Below are positions 1 to 8,030 of a stretch of 64,000 nt of DNA, in pieces. Positions within the stretch are counted from its first letter, which is position 1. Every line of letters begins with the position of its first letter. Position numbers and translations under genes: made by a program. The notes beneath the pieces are model-generated. The model was not told the DNA's origin, did no database searches, and saw only the letters and a list, made by a program, of their open reading frames with translations. The DNA is taken from the NCBI GenBank assembly GCA_000169395.1, contig AAXZ01000011.1, positions 1-64,000 on the forward strand. The letters are read 5' to 3'. The stretch comes from Rhodobacteraceae bacterium HTCC2150. GTDB taxonomy: Bacteria; Pseudomonadota; Alphaproteobacteria; Rhodobacterales; Rhodobacteraceae.

Positions 1-412
1 TTTCCTGTGCGCTAAGTTGGAAACCAACAGGCCCAATACCGTACCGCACAGACCTGAAAGTACCCGGTTGAAGATCCTTGGCACATTTGCCCAAGTAGAT
101 CTTTGCTAGGGTGGCAATCGTGGCCTGCCCAAGGAATGTGGCACGTTGGAACTTGGGCACCGCTTCCCAGATAACGATCGCCTGATTGCCTTGTTGTTCA
201 TTTGCCAAGACCAATTGAACTTCGGCCTCGCTGACGATCCTAGCATAGCTGGCGTTAACATCGATCACCCGAGCCTTTGCCACCCGCGCATCCCCGGTCT
301 TGAGGGATTGCTTGAGTGCATGGCCAAGGACCGCCTGCAGGTGCTTGGGATAAGTACGTCTGTAAAGCCATGTTTGATGATTGCGATACGCGTATTTGAT
401 TTTAGTAGACAT
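1..412 (-). pseudogene. Tyrosine recombinase (integrase), N-terminal part, frameshifted and cut by the window edge
   Basis: This is the same gene as the intact integrase at 51829-53076: the ATG at 412, the AGAAGGAGA ribosome site and the first ~125 codons are identical. An extra C in the run at 32-34 (CC in the intact copy) shifts the frame, so the left copy cannot give the full 415-aa recombinase unless the base is a sequencing error. Only the arm-binding/SAM-like N-terminal half is inside the window. The catalytic R-HxxR-Y half would lie to the left. Confidence 0.85.
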
Positions 413-517
413 GCGTTCTCCTTCTGGGGCGTTAGACCCAGTTTGATTTGTGGATTTGATTTTGTGATGAGGAACAAAGAAATTATTGGTTAGGGCAGTA
501 CCAAGCAGATCAACTGT

Positions 518-706
518 TCAGTCGGTGTGTCGGCGCAAGATCAGATCTAGGGTGGGTTCGCCGTATATCCCTTTTAGGGGCCCTGAGATTGCGTAACCTG
601 TGATACAATCCTCATAAATCTCCCAGACTTGAAACAGGTGTTCTGGGATATCGTCAAAGGCCCAGATTACGACGATGTCGTCTTCTTTGAGGTCCCGATT
701 TATCAT
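518..706 (-). CDS. 62-aa hypothetical protein of the integrase cassette (left copy)
   Basis: This small acidic protein is identical to the copy at 53182-53370 except for its first residues (MINR here, MTKW there). I recognise no family. It is rich in Asp, Glu, Ile and Trp, with WAFDDIPEHLFQVW near the middle and a basic LRRHTD tail, and shows no membrane segment or signal. It lies upstream of the integrase on the same strand, so it may help control or assist the recombinase; that is inference. Conservation between the two cassette copies is the main reason to call it real. Confidence 0.6.
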   Translation of the reverse strand: MINRDLKEDDIVVIWAFDDIPEHLFQVWEIYEDCITGYAISGPLKGIYGEPTLDLILRRHTD

Positions 707-739
707 TGCGACCCCCTGCGAAAAAAGAAATCTGGTAAC
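703..739 (-). pseudogene. C-terminal stub of the 78-aa cassette membrane protein
   Basis: The last dozen codons (LPDFFFRRGSQ, stop) of the gene that is intact at 53367-53603. The IS481 element removed everything upstream of about 739. As in the intact copy, its stop overlaps the start of the 62-aa ORF. Confidence 0.7.
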
Positions 740-740
740 G

Positions 741-1741
741 TGTAGCCTAGACGAGCCTGTGGGACACTTGTGGGGTTACTGTAGCTTGTCTCTGAGAGCT
801 TCGTAAGGGGTCTGCCCATTGTGCGCGCCGTGTGGTCTGGCGAAGTTGTAAAACCGTTCCCACTCGTCCAGCTTGGCCTCGAGATCGACATCACCCTTGT
901 AGCTCAGGAGCTGATAGAACTCCTGTTGATCGGATCGGTGAGATCGCTCCACTTTTCCATTTAACTGGGGCGTGCCGCGTTTTATGTAGGCGTGCCTGAT
1001 CCCAACATCTTCAACATGCCAATGGAATTTGGCTTGGAACTCGTGGCCGTTATCTGTCCGCACTTCACGAATACGGAACGGGAACTTTTCAATGATGTGA
1101 TCAATGAAGTCGATTGCGCTTGCCTGCGTGTGTTTCTCGTAGATCTTAAGGGCCCGAACTCTTGTCGCATCATCGATCGCGGTGAACTGGAAGCGGCGTA
1201 CTTTCTCGCCGCGTTTTCCTTTGAATGTCAGAAACTTGACGTCAACTTGGATATGGTGTCCTGGCACCTGTTTCTGATAGCGTTTTGTGTGTAATTTACG
1301 CATTCGTGTGCCTCTGGGTAGTCGGTTGAGACCATTGCGCTTGAGGATACGGTAAACCCCTGCATCCGAGATTTTGATGCCGTGATAGCGCGCCAAATAC
1401 CAGACGATCCTGATGGGCCCGAGGTGATACTTGCGGCGTAGATACAGAACCTTCTCCACGATCTCTGGCGGCGTTTGATTGGCAGGGTTCTTTGGAATAG
1501 ATTTGGCATTCTTCAGACCAGATTCGCCATGCTTTTGATACGCATCCCGCCATCTATAGAAGCTGGATCTCCCAATCCCAAAATACCGACAGGCTTTGCG
1601 GGCATTGCCGATCTTTTCGGCGTGTTGAAGCACCCTCAATTTGCGTTGAATGTCGCGTTCTTCGTTCGTCATGGAAACTTCCTCCATCCCTAAATAAGGG
1701 AGTTTACAGGAAGTGTCCCGAGAGTCCGTACATATCTACAA
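741..1741 (-). mobile_element. IS481-family insertion sequence, 1001 bp
   Basis: One transposase gene fills the element. The ends are imperfect inverted repeats: both begin TGTAG and both contain GGGACACTT about 20 bases in. The left end abuts the truncated integrase cassette. The sequence right of 1741 is not the missing part of that cassette and no target duplication is visible, so the locus was rearranged after, or by recombination between, IS copies. A second copy of the right terminus alone lies at 11691-11721. Confidence 0.85.
776..1672 (-). CDS. IS481-family DDE transposase
   Basis: A 298-aa cut-and-paste or copy-paste transposase. An N-terminal HTH_29/HTH_23-like domain (residues ~5-60, with ARKACRYFGIGRSSFYRWRDAY) precedes an rve integrase core. 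The DDE triad is visible as D in HIQVDVKFL, D in RTDNGHEF and E in GKVERSHRSDQQEF. The C-terminal NFARPHGAHNGQTPYEAL matches the family. The frame opens at 1687, but the GGAGG at 1685-1681 lies inside that extension and is correctly spaced for the ATG at 1672, which I prefer. The reading frame is intact, so the element may still be active. Confidence 0.9.
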   Translation of the reverse strand: MTNEERDIQRKLRVLQHAEKIGNARKACRYFGIGRSSFYRWRDAYQKHGESGLKNAKSIPKNPANQTPPEIVEKVLYLRRKYHLGPIRIVWYLARYHGIKISDAGVYRILKRNGLNRLPRGTRMRKLHTKRYQKQVPGHHIQVDVKFLTFKGKRGEKVRRFQFTAIDDATRVRALKIYEKHTQASAIDFIDHIIEKFPFRIREVRTDNGHEFQAKFHWHVEDVGIRHAYIKRGTPQLNGKVERSHRSDQQEFYQLLSYKGDVDLEAKLDEWERFYNFARPHGAHNGQTPYEALRDKLQ

Positions 1742-2214
1742 GGAAAGAGCCCATTTTGACGGATGCTGCAAACTGCGCTGATGTCGGCTTTGGGCAGGTG
1801 AGCAACGAGTTTTTTGAGAATCGACGACGTCTTGTCCCCGCAAAGCAGGCCTTCAGGTGCATGGTTTTGCCGCCTCCCCTGACGATATAATCCCCTTTTT
1901 ATTGGTTCGCTGTAAAATCCATAAAAACTGAAGAATTCTCGGCATCTAAAATGGTTATAACCATTATGGAGAACAACAATGTTTATTATATTCACGTCTC
2001 TAGCAGTAGCTGGGGTGTCCTTAGTGTTGTCTTAAACTGGTAGCTGAGGAAGCACTGGGACCTATGCCCTGTGGTCCCCCAGATCACTGATAATAATAAC
2101 TTTATCGCTGTACTTAACGAGTACCTCGATGCCGCCCCATTTGCTTGCGCCCAATCTGGCGGCCCAGTAAACTGGTCCCGCTTATGCTCTCAGTTTTATG
2201 CAATAGGACTTAGT
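1742..2214. other. Intergenic, no gene recognised
   Basis: The first ~130 bases resemble the GC-rich intergenic repeats common in Roseobacter genomes (motifs of the type CAAACTGCG and CCCGCAAAGCAGG). An open frame on the minus strand (1690-1995) runs into the IS end and has no support. Plus-strand open frame from 2071 leads in frame into the DUF3429 gene but has no family resemblance before 2215. Confidence 0.5.
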
Positions 2215-2646
2215 ATGAAAAATATCTATCAATACTTGGCGTTTTTGGGCACTTTGCCATTTATTATCTGCGCTGCTAGCTTTGTTTCTGATGTGCAGGC
2301 TATTCCTGTGTTAGGCGAAACTCGCAACGTCCTGGGCGCATATGCACTCGTTATTACTGCCTTTATGGCAGGCAGCCACTGGGGGCAACATCTTGATTTG
2401 GATAACAAATGGGGCGATTATCTCCCAATAATCAGTAACGCGATTGCTGTTTTGGTATGGATCGGATTTCTTGTACTGCCGTTTAAGATTGTGCTTTTTG
2501 TATTTACAATCTCATTTCTTGTTCTGCTGTGGATCGATCAAAAGCTGTGCCAAAACGACCTGATCAGCTATGAATATTTACGAACACGCTATCTGATAAC
2601 AACAATTGTCGTCTTCACTCTCTTCATCTCAGGAATTTATGCATGA
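2215..2646 (+). CDS. DUF3429 family inner-membrane protein
   Basis: 143 aa with four or five hydrophobic segments and little else, including the family-typical G-A-Y-A-L-V-I-T-A-F-M-A-G-S-H-W-G core near residues 42-58. The function of DUF3429 is unknown. The frame is open from 2071, but the ATG at 2215 has an AGGA about 7 bases upstream and begins exactly where family similarity begins. Its stop overlaps the ATG of the FAD oxidoreductase by four bases (ATGA), so the two are translationally coupled. Base composition is clearly more AT-rich than the genes after 15 kb. Confidence 0.75.
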   Translation: MKNIYQYLAFLGTLPFIICAASFVSDVQAIPVLGETRNVLGAYALVITAFMAGSHWGQHLDLDNKWGDYLPIISNAIAVLVWIGFLVLPFKIVLFVFTISFLVLLWIDQKLCQNDLISYEYLRTRYLITTIVVFTLFISGIYA

Positions 2647-3635
2647 TGCGAATTGCTATTATCGGCGCAGGATTGTCGGGCTTAACAGCGGCAAACACCC
2701 TAAAAAATCACGCTGAGATCACCATATTCGAAAAAGCGCGTGATGTAGGTGGCCGAATGTCAAACAGGTGTGCAAAACCATATTTCTTTGACCATGGTGC
2801 GCAATTCTTTAGTGCCCAAACAAATGAATTTAAAGCATTTATTGCTCCAATGATAACCGATGGGATTATGAATTCTTGGAATGCGCGGTTTGCTGAAATC
2901 GAAGGGCGTGCAATTATTAGAGAACGCCGGTGGAACGATGATTATCCGCACTATGTGGGTGTACCAGGCATGAGTTCAATTGCTAAGCATTTGAGTAATG
3001 GTATGAATTTAAAGCTGGGAACACGAGTTCAATCGATCAGTAAACAAATGAGTAAATGGTCTTTAGCAGATGACCAGGGGCATTCGCTGGGGGAATATGA
3101 CTGGGTAATATCCGCCATTCCCGCTGAGCAAGCTGCTGGCCTTCTTCCATCATCTTTACCACTTTATCCTGAGGTAAGTTCGATAAAAATGGAAGGCTGT
3201 TTCTCTATGATGCTTGGCTTCGACCAAGCCTTGCCACTTGAATTTGATAGCGCACTTGTTCGTGGCGAAGATATCAGCTGGATTTCTGTCAACAGTTCCA
3301 AATTTGATAGAAAAGGTGGCTTTTGTTTACTTGTCCATTCAACAAACAGTTGGGCCGACACCCACCGAAACGACGATCACAAAGAGATTATGCATTACTT
3401 ATGCCTGCAGACCAGTTTGGTCATTGGTCATGATGTCAGAAAAGCGGATCACAAGACTATTCATGGGTGGCACTATGCCAACGCTAAAAAACGAACAGGT
3501 GACACTCATTTTATTGACACCAATGAAAATATTGGAGTCTGCGGTGATTGGTGCATTCAAGGCCGTGTAGAGGCCGCTTTCACCAGTGGATTTGATCTTG
3601 GGAAAAGGATTTTAACTGAATTGAAGAGCATTTGA
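2643..3635 (+). CDS. Renalase-like NAD(P)/FAD-dependent oxidoreductase (COG3380 type)
   Basis: 330 aa. The N-terminal Rossmann motif IIGAGLSGLTAANTL (residues ~5-19) with the acidic FEKARDVGGRMS binds FAD. A C-terminal CGDWCIQGRVEAAFTSG (~300-316) is the second FAD-binding segment typical of amine-oxidase/renalase folds. The substrate is unknown. Pairing with DUF3429 is tight (ATGA overlap). In other marine bacteria such pairs can sit near photolyase genes, which would suit a light or oxidative stress role, but nothing here proves it. Two ATG codons lie at 2643 and 2646; either could be used. Confidence 0.75.
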   Translation: MMRIAIIGAGLSGLTAANTLKNHAEITIFEKARDVGGRMSNRCAKPYFFDHGAQFFSAQTNEFKAFIAPMITDGIMNSWNARFAEIEGRAIIRERRWNDDYPHYVGVPGMSSIAKHLSNGMNLKLGTRVQSISKQMSKWSLADDQGHSLGEYDWVISAIPAEQAAGLLPSSLPLYPEVSSIKMEGCFSMMLGFDQALPLEFDSALVRGEDISWISVNSSKFDRKGGFCLLVHSTNSWADTHRNDDHKEIMHYLCLQTSLVIGHDVRKADHKTIHGWHYANAKKRTGDTHFIDTNENIGVCGDWCIQGRVEAAFTSGFDLGKRILTELKSI

Positions 3636-3727
3636 TTTTTGCTGGTTTGTTCCAGCTCTCAAGCATTCTTGCAAAACAAGGTTTATTTAGTTAAGGAAAT
3701 GCCGGACCGTCCATTGACATTCGATTT
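3636..3727. other. Short intergenic stretch
   Basis: AT-rich, no gene or clear hairpin seen between the oxidoreductase stop and the first IS3 remnant. Confidence 0.4.
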
Positions 3728-4150
3728 AGGAAAAGTTCGCGAAGCTGAGACAGGTTGAGATTTTAACCGGTTAAGGCATGGAGAGCGTTGACGCTATTCG
3801 TCAGATCAGTATCATAGAAAAAACCTACTACAGCTGGCGCAAGCAGTGTGGCGGCATGGGATCCGACTAGCTCAAAGAGTTGAAACGCCTTCAGAAAGAG
3901 AACGATCACCTTTGCAGGTTCACCGATTGTCCTTAACCGCAAGATTCAAAACCTTGCGAATTTCAGGCAAATCATTTGCACTAGTACTGCGATTGCATAG
4001 GCATTCGCAGACCTCAAAAATCGCCTTTAGACAGCCACCTGTGTCACTAGTTGGCTCGTAGTCGGCCAATGCCCCCAACTGCATCCTTTGGGCTATCGCC
4101 CGCCTGCGCCAGAAGCATCCATCCCGGTGGACCAAAGGCCAGTCATACAC
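3728..4150 (+). pseudogene. Decayed IS3-family transposase remnant
   Basis: Plus-strand translation at 3728-3905 reads like an IS3 OrfA with stops: KFAKLRQVEILTG, then DAIRQISIIEKTYYSWRKQ and LKELKRLQKEN. Near 4080-4140 the frame PLGYRPPAPEASIPVDQRP matches the C-terminus of IS3 OrfB proteins (RPHSALGYRPPAPEA type). Between them OrfB is missing or unrecognisable. Several stops interrupt both pieces, so this is an old, internally deleted copy. Confidence 0.65.
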
Positions 4151-4477
4151 TAACTTTCAAATTGGACTACTCTAGTGGGGCTGCTCACCTGTTTTGATCC
4201 ACAATTTTTGTACGTGGACTGCCAACTCCTTCAGAGCGGGACACGCAGTTGGGCGACCTGTCTTGAGATATTTGAGATGGCAGTAGACTAGTTTACTAGG
4301 AAATAACTGAGCATAAAAATAAAAACGAAAGTAAAACACTATGTAAAGTAAAGTTTCAAAAATACGAAATATTTTTCAATGGGCATCCCATTCTCGGGCG
4401 GCAGAAATAGCTATTTCCAAAGTCGCCTCTGGCGCATTCAAAAACCCATGCTTTGGAAATTGATACAGAAAAATTTG
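4151..4477. other. Intergenic, AT-rich
   Basis: No gene recognised. Contains an A-rich tract around 4310-4380 that may be promoter-like for nothing visible. The plus-strand ORF at 4379-4597 overlaps the Hpt-like gene and has no support. Confidence 0.35.
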
Positions 4478-4855
4478 TTAATGCTCATAACCAGAAACAG
4501 AATGAGTGATACCACCCATTTGGTGGTACATTTCCTTTTCACTCATCTCTGCCAAAGTTTGAGCATTTTGAGCCATTTGCGGTACGTGATCCAGTAAGTT
4601 TCTGCTTAGACAAAACTCTAATTCTTGCAGTGCTGTTGTTAGATTTTTTGCTCCAAATACTGTACAAGAACCACAAGCGCGGTGAATTCTTTTAGCGTAA
4701 TATATTGAGTCGATAAGCTCGTCAGTGATTGCAATTCGCCGTAAGTCATCGTGAAGGAAGTCGAATATAGATTTTATTGATATTCTTAAAGATTTTTTCC
4801 CCAATACGTCCAAGGCACATGTAAACGTACCTTTATCGATAACTGATTCCATCAC
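4478..4855 (-). CDS. Solitary Hpt-domain-like protein
   Basis: 125 aa. The stretch YAKRIHRACGSCTVFGAKNLTTALQELE (around residues 52-79) resembles the core of histidine phosphotransfer domains, where the phospho-accepting His lies in H-x-x-x-G-S and is followed by a FGA-x-x-L helix and a conserved ELE. Here His is followed by RACGS instead of the usual T/R-L-K-G-S, so activity is uncertain. Such proteins relay phosphate between hybrid kinases and response regulators; no partner is encoded nearby. It is an orphan inside an IS-rich island and may be a relic. No strong ribosome site is seen. Confidence 0.45.
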   Translation of the reverse strand: MMESVIDKGTFTCALDVLGKKSLRISIKSIFDFLHDDLRRIAITDELIDSIYYAKRIHRACGSCTVFGAKNLTTALQELEFCLSRNLLDHVPQMAQNAQTLAEMSEKEMYHQMGGITHSVSGYEH

Positions 4856-4992
4856 TAACCCCCGAAAGCCTAATCACATACTTGGTGCAGTGTGTTCGAT
4901 TTCTTAAACACCCCAACTTAACTGTATTTCCAGACTCAAACGCTTTTCAAGCTAACCATAAGCATCACGTCTTATCCTAAAGTATATATTTC

Positions 4993-5168
4993 TGTAGCTA
5001 TGTACGAAATCTCAGGACACTTACCGTAAATTCCCTGATTTGGGTTGAAGGAAGTAATCACGACAAACGAAGTACGCAAACTTAGATTGTGCTAACACGC
5101 CCAGAAGGTCCACAATGCCCACAAAGCATGTCGGTATTTCCGGGTTGGGAGATCCAGCTTTTATTGTT
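4993..5168 (+). pseudogene. 5' remnant of a second IS481-family element
   Basis: Starts with TGTAGCTATGTACG, a diverged form of the terminus of the IS at 741-1741, and keeps GGACACTT and a GAAGGAAGT ribosome-site region. The following frame reads EVITTNEVRKLRLC, stop, HAQKVHNAHKACRYFRVG, RSSFY, clearly the transposase N-terminus seen at 1672 downward, with one stop and a short deletion. Similarity stops at about 5168, where an IS3 fragment begins. Confidence 0.75.
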
Positions 5169-5327
5169 GGCCCAGAGTTCATCGTAGAAATCGTTCGAAA
5201 CTGGATAGCAGCTGTCGGCGCAAAGACCTCTAACATCGAACCGGGCTCACTTGGGGAAAATGGCTAATGCAAAAGCTTTAATGCCAGACTGCGAGACGAA
5301 CTTCTTAATGACGAAGTCTTTTACATG
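5169..5327 (+). pseudogene. IS3-family OrfB fragment
   Basis: The plus-strand frame reads VGPEFIVEIVRNWIAAVGAK, then NIEPGSLGENG, stop, CKSFNARLRDELLNDEVFY. This is the catalytic end of an IS3 OrfB (second D region and the E of ENGYCESFN, here followed by a stop). It is broken after VFY by another IS and seems to resume just after it (TACTCAAGC at 6199). Confidence 0.7.
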
Positions 5328-6198
5328 TGACCTGCGCCCCTAAAACTCCTCCAAATTTGTGTAGATTCCGCCCAACAAAAGGACGGACAAATGAAGTTAC
5401 GATTCACGGATGAACAGATCATTGCGATGACCAAAGAGCAGGAACTTGGTGAGAAGACTGCAGATGTATGTTGGCGGCATGGAGCCCTTGGACGGGAAGC
5501 GCTTAAAGGCTTTGGAAAATGAGAACGTTTAGCTGAAGAAGTTACTGGCAGAGCAGATGCTCGACAATGCGATGTTGCAAGACATCAATTCAAAAAAATG
5601 GTGATGCCCGTCAGTAAGCGGAAAGATATGTTGCACTTGATGGTCCAAATCAACGCTAAAGCCTAGATTTCGTATCAGATGCGCTGACGGATGGGCGTCG
5701 TTTCAACATTCTGGGCATCGTGGATGACTTCAGCCGTGAGAACCTGGTGGTAGTGCGGACACATCACTGTCAGGGTATCGTGACGTTGAAGAACTGGATC
5801 GCATAATCACTGAGCGCGGTGCCCGAAGATAATCGTTTCAGACAACGGTGCTGGGTTCACCAGCATGGCAATCCTCAAGTAGCTACAAGATACTGGTATC
5901 GATTGGCATTACATCGCTCCAGGAAAGAGCCAGCAGAACGGCTTCTTCAAAAGCTTCAACGGCAAGCTGCGGGATGAATGCCTCAATGAAACGTAGTTTG
6001 GCACGTTGCACGACGCTTGTAAAACGCTCGAAGATTGGCAAGAGTATCACAACTGGCGAAGACCCCATTCAGCGTTGGGTAACCTGACGCCCATGGAGTT
6101 TTTGTAGAGAATGGCGATGGACAAAATAGCCACCTAAAGTCACGGATTAAACCTCAAGGACTTCGCGCAAAGCTGGAGAGAGAAAGGGGCTTAGGTCA
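5328..6198 (+). mobile_element. Degenerate IS3-family element with both ends
   Basis: The left end TGACCTGCGCCCC (5328-5340) is matched by GGGGCTTAGGTCA at 6186-6198, an inverted repeat with two mismatches. OrfA begins at ATG 5391 (MKLRFTDEQIIAMTKEQE) and soon hits stops. OrfB is readable in pieces: [51 protein letters not shown] and NWRRPHSALGNLTPMEFL. With 871 bp, stops and an internal deletion it is inactive. It is inserted in the preceding OrfB fragment; TAC on both sides may be the target duplication. Confidence 0.75.
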
Positions 6199-6227
6199 TA
6201 CTCAAGCGCGCTCTTGACGTGAAATTG

Positions 6228-6256
6228 TTACACTTGTTACACTTGTAACACTTGTT
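6228..6256 (+). repeat. Short tandem repeat with dyad symmetry upstream of the DUF1800 gene
   Basis: The unit GTTACACTT is repeated three to four times (GTTACACTT, GTTACACTT, GTAACACTT, GTTC). The junction GTTAC-ACTT-GTAAC also forms an inverted repeat. It ends immediately before the GGAGGG ribosome site, so it lies in the leader or promoter of the DUF1800/DUF1501 pair. It could be an operator or a transposon scar. Confidence 0.6.
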
Positions 6257-6269
6257 CGGAGGGTTTGAC

Positions 6270-8027
6270 TTGCGGCTAAATAATAAAACTCTAGCGCGCA
6301 AGCTAGGTTATGGCTTTTCTGTTGATGAAGTCATCTCTGAGGATGAAAACTTCATAGGTCATGCAAAAGCGCAATTAGAAAGTCTACCTGAATTCCACCC
6401 TTGGAAGTTTATTGCCAGAGCTGACCCATACACCGCATTACTATCAAAAATCAATCTTAGCGATTTGCCGGACGAATTTCAAAACGATTTGGATAAAGAA
6501 AAGAAGAAGGGGATACAACAGTATCTTAAGGCTAAAGGTTTTTATAATTTGTCAATAGATGGAGACCTTGGAAGGGGATCGCGCAAAGCGATATCAGATT
6601 GGCAAGTCTCAATCAACGCCCCACAAACGGGACAAGTCGACAGAACACAATATAGAAGGATCCTCCTATACCAGCAAACCCACGGCTCAACAGAGGAATT
6701 AAACTTCCCTGATGAAATTAATGAACTTTCATATTGGAATTTAACAAGGTCAGATTTGCGTTATCCTGTCGATGTTGGATTGTCGGTTAAGCATAGACTT
6801 GAACTGGATGAGGAGCGTGAGCGGCTTCGCGCGTTATACGCAAATGGTGAAATCCCAGATAGTGAATTTCAACGCCTTTGGTGGGAACGTTATAATACTT
6901 TCCCTTGGTGGCGAGACACGCTGACAAGAGCTATCGATAATGTCCATGGTGAGTCACCTATTTTGAATAGGTTTTGGCATTTTTGGATTAACTTTTTTAC
7001 GGTCAATGTTGAGGCTTGCGAAGGAGAATTATTTGGCAATTATTACCTAACGATACGCAATCACATGACAGGTAATTTCGAGGAATTGCTTTATGATGCC
7101 GTGTGGCACCCCGCTATGCAGGAATTTCTACAGAATAATCAATCCATCGGCCCAAATTCAAAAGCAGCAAGATGGCGGAAGGAAGAAGGCCGGTCAGCTT
7201 CGATAAATGAGAATCTTGCCAGAGAGCTATTAGAACTTTTCACCGTAACCCCTGCAGCAGAATACACTCAAGACGATGTGAATAATGTAGCCTATATTCT
7301 TACTGGATATGGTCAAATTTGGGATAAAAATGAAGTTAACCGTAAGTATTTTTCGTACAACTTTGCGGAGCCTGGCCACCACAAAGTTATGGGCAAGACT
7401 TATAAACAAACTGCGTCAAAAAAGCTCCTCGCGCTTTGCAAAGATTTAGCAAGAGACCCTCAAACTGGTTTGCACATTGCAAAAAAATTAGCACAACACT
7501 TCATCGCCGATGCTCCCCCGCTAGAAGCGATCGAGCTAATTTCACAGGCGTATAATAGAAGTGGTGGTAGCCTTATTAAAGTCCATCAAGCAGTTATTGA
7601 CGCCGTTGCGAAATTCAGTCGTGAGGGTGATAAATTCTTGCAGCCAGAGATATGGCTATTTCAGGTGCATAAAGCAATTGGAGGAAAATTACCTCTAAAA
7701 TTTGTTGGTGACACTGACAATCAAGACGGCCCACAGTTGAACTCTATACTTTTTGAACTTGGCCACCTTAACTGTAGATCGCCGCAACCAAATGGTTGGT
7801 CAGATATGGCCATTGATTGGCTAACTCCAGAAATGATGGATCGTCGATTGCGATATATTGGGCAAATCGCCAACCGACAACTGCTTGCAAGCGAATTTGA
7901 CCCTAAAAAATATGCTGACAAGTTGTTTGGTGCTGGCTCAGATAGTGCTCAGTTTGTGGCCGCAGCGCCGACATACCAGAATGCCTGCATAAGGTTATTT
8001 TGCCATCCAAAGTTTATGAGGACATAA
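6270..8027 (+). CDS. DUF1800 family protein with a peptidoglycan-binding-like domain
   Basis: About 585 aa. Residues ~80-130 (QQYLKAKGFYNLSIDGDLG, then SRKAISDWQ) look like a PG_binding_1 domain. The rest is DUF1800, with FPWWRDTLTRAI, ILNRFWHFWINFF, ENLARELLELFTV and the C-terminal DRRLRYIGQIANR segment. DUF1800 proteins are widespread, of unknown biochemistry, and nearly always paired with DUF1501, as here (3-base gap). The open frame begins at TTG 6252, but GGAGGG at 6258-6263 is correctly spaced for the TTG at 6270, so I place the start there. No signal peptide is evident. Codon use is AT-rich, unlike genes after 15 kb, which suggests transfer. Confidence 0.8.
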   Translation: MRLNNKTLARKLGYGFSVDEVISEDENFIGHAKAQLESLPEFHPWKFIARADPYTALLSKINLSDLPDEFQNDLDKEKKKGIQQYLKAKGFYNLSIDGDLGRGSRKAISDWQVSINAPQTGQVDRTQYRRILLYQQTHGSTEELNFPDEINELSYWNLTRSDLRYPVDVGLSVKHRLELDEERERLRALYANGEIPDSEFQRLWWERYNTFPWWRDTLTRAIDNVHGESPILNRFWHFWINFFTVNVEACEGELFGNYYLTIRNHMTGNFEELLYDAVWHPAMQEFLQNNQSIGPNSKAARWRKEEGRSASINENLARELLELFTVTPAAEYTQDDVNNVAYILTGYGQIWDKNEVNRKYFSYNFAEPGHHKVMGKTYKQTASKKLLALCKDLARDPQTGLHIAKKLAQHFIADAPPLEAIELISQAYNRSGGSLIKVHQAVIDAVAKFSREGDKFLQPEIWLFQVHKAIGGKLPLKFVGDTDNQDGPQLNSILFELGHLNCRSPQPNGWSDMAIDWLTPEMMDRRLRYIGQIANRQLLASEFDPKKYADKLFGAGSDSAQFVAAAPTYQNACIRLFCHPKFMRT

Positions 8028-8030
8028 GAT

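Larger units (their letters stand above)
1..739. repeat. Left copy of a long direct repeat (integrase cassette)
   Basis: These bases match 52666-53403 almost without change and in the same orientation. I see one extra C (run at 32-34), a few substitutions near 690-697 and one near 730. The match stops at 739, two bases before the IS481 element. The window starts inside the repeat, so its left limit is unknown. It carries the N-terminal part of an integrase gene, a 62-codon ORF and the last codons of a small membrane-protein gene. The near identity implies a recent duplication or gene conversion. Confidence 0.95.

Noticed and set aside
146-493. 115-codon plus-strand ORF present in both repeat copies
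   Set aside because: It lies opposite the integrase N-terminus; its conservation is explained by the duplication itself.
3920-4150. 76-codon minus-strand ORF
   Set aside because: Overlaps the plus-strand IS3 C-terminal remnant (LGYRPPAPEA), which explains the sequence better.
4190-4230. TGATCC motif near 4195 as a fourth RpoE promoter
   Set aside because: No TA element at 18 bases and no gene downstream.
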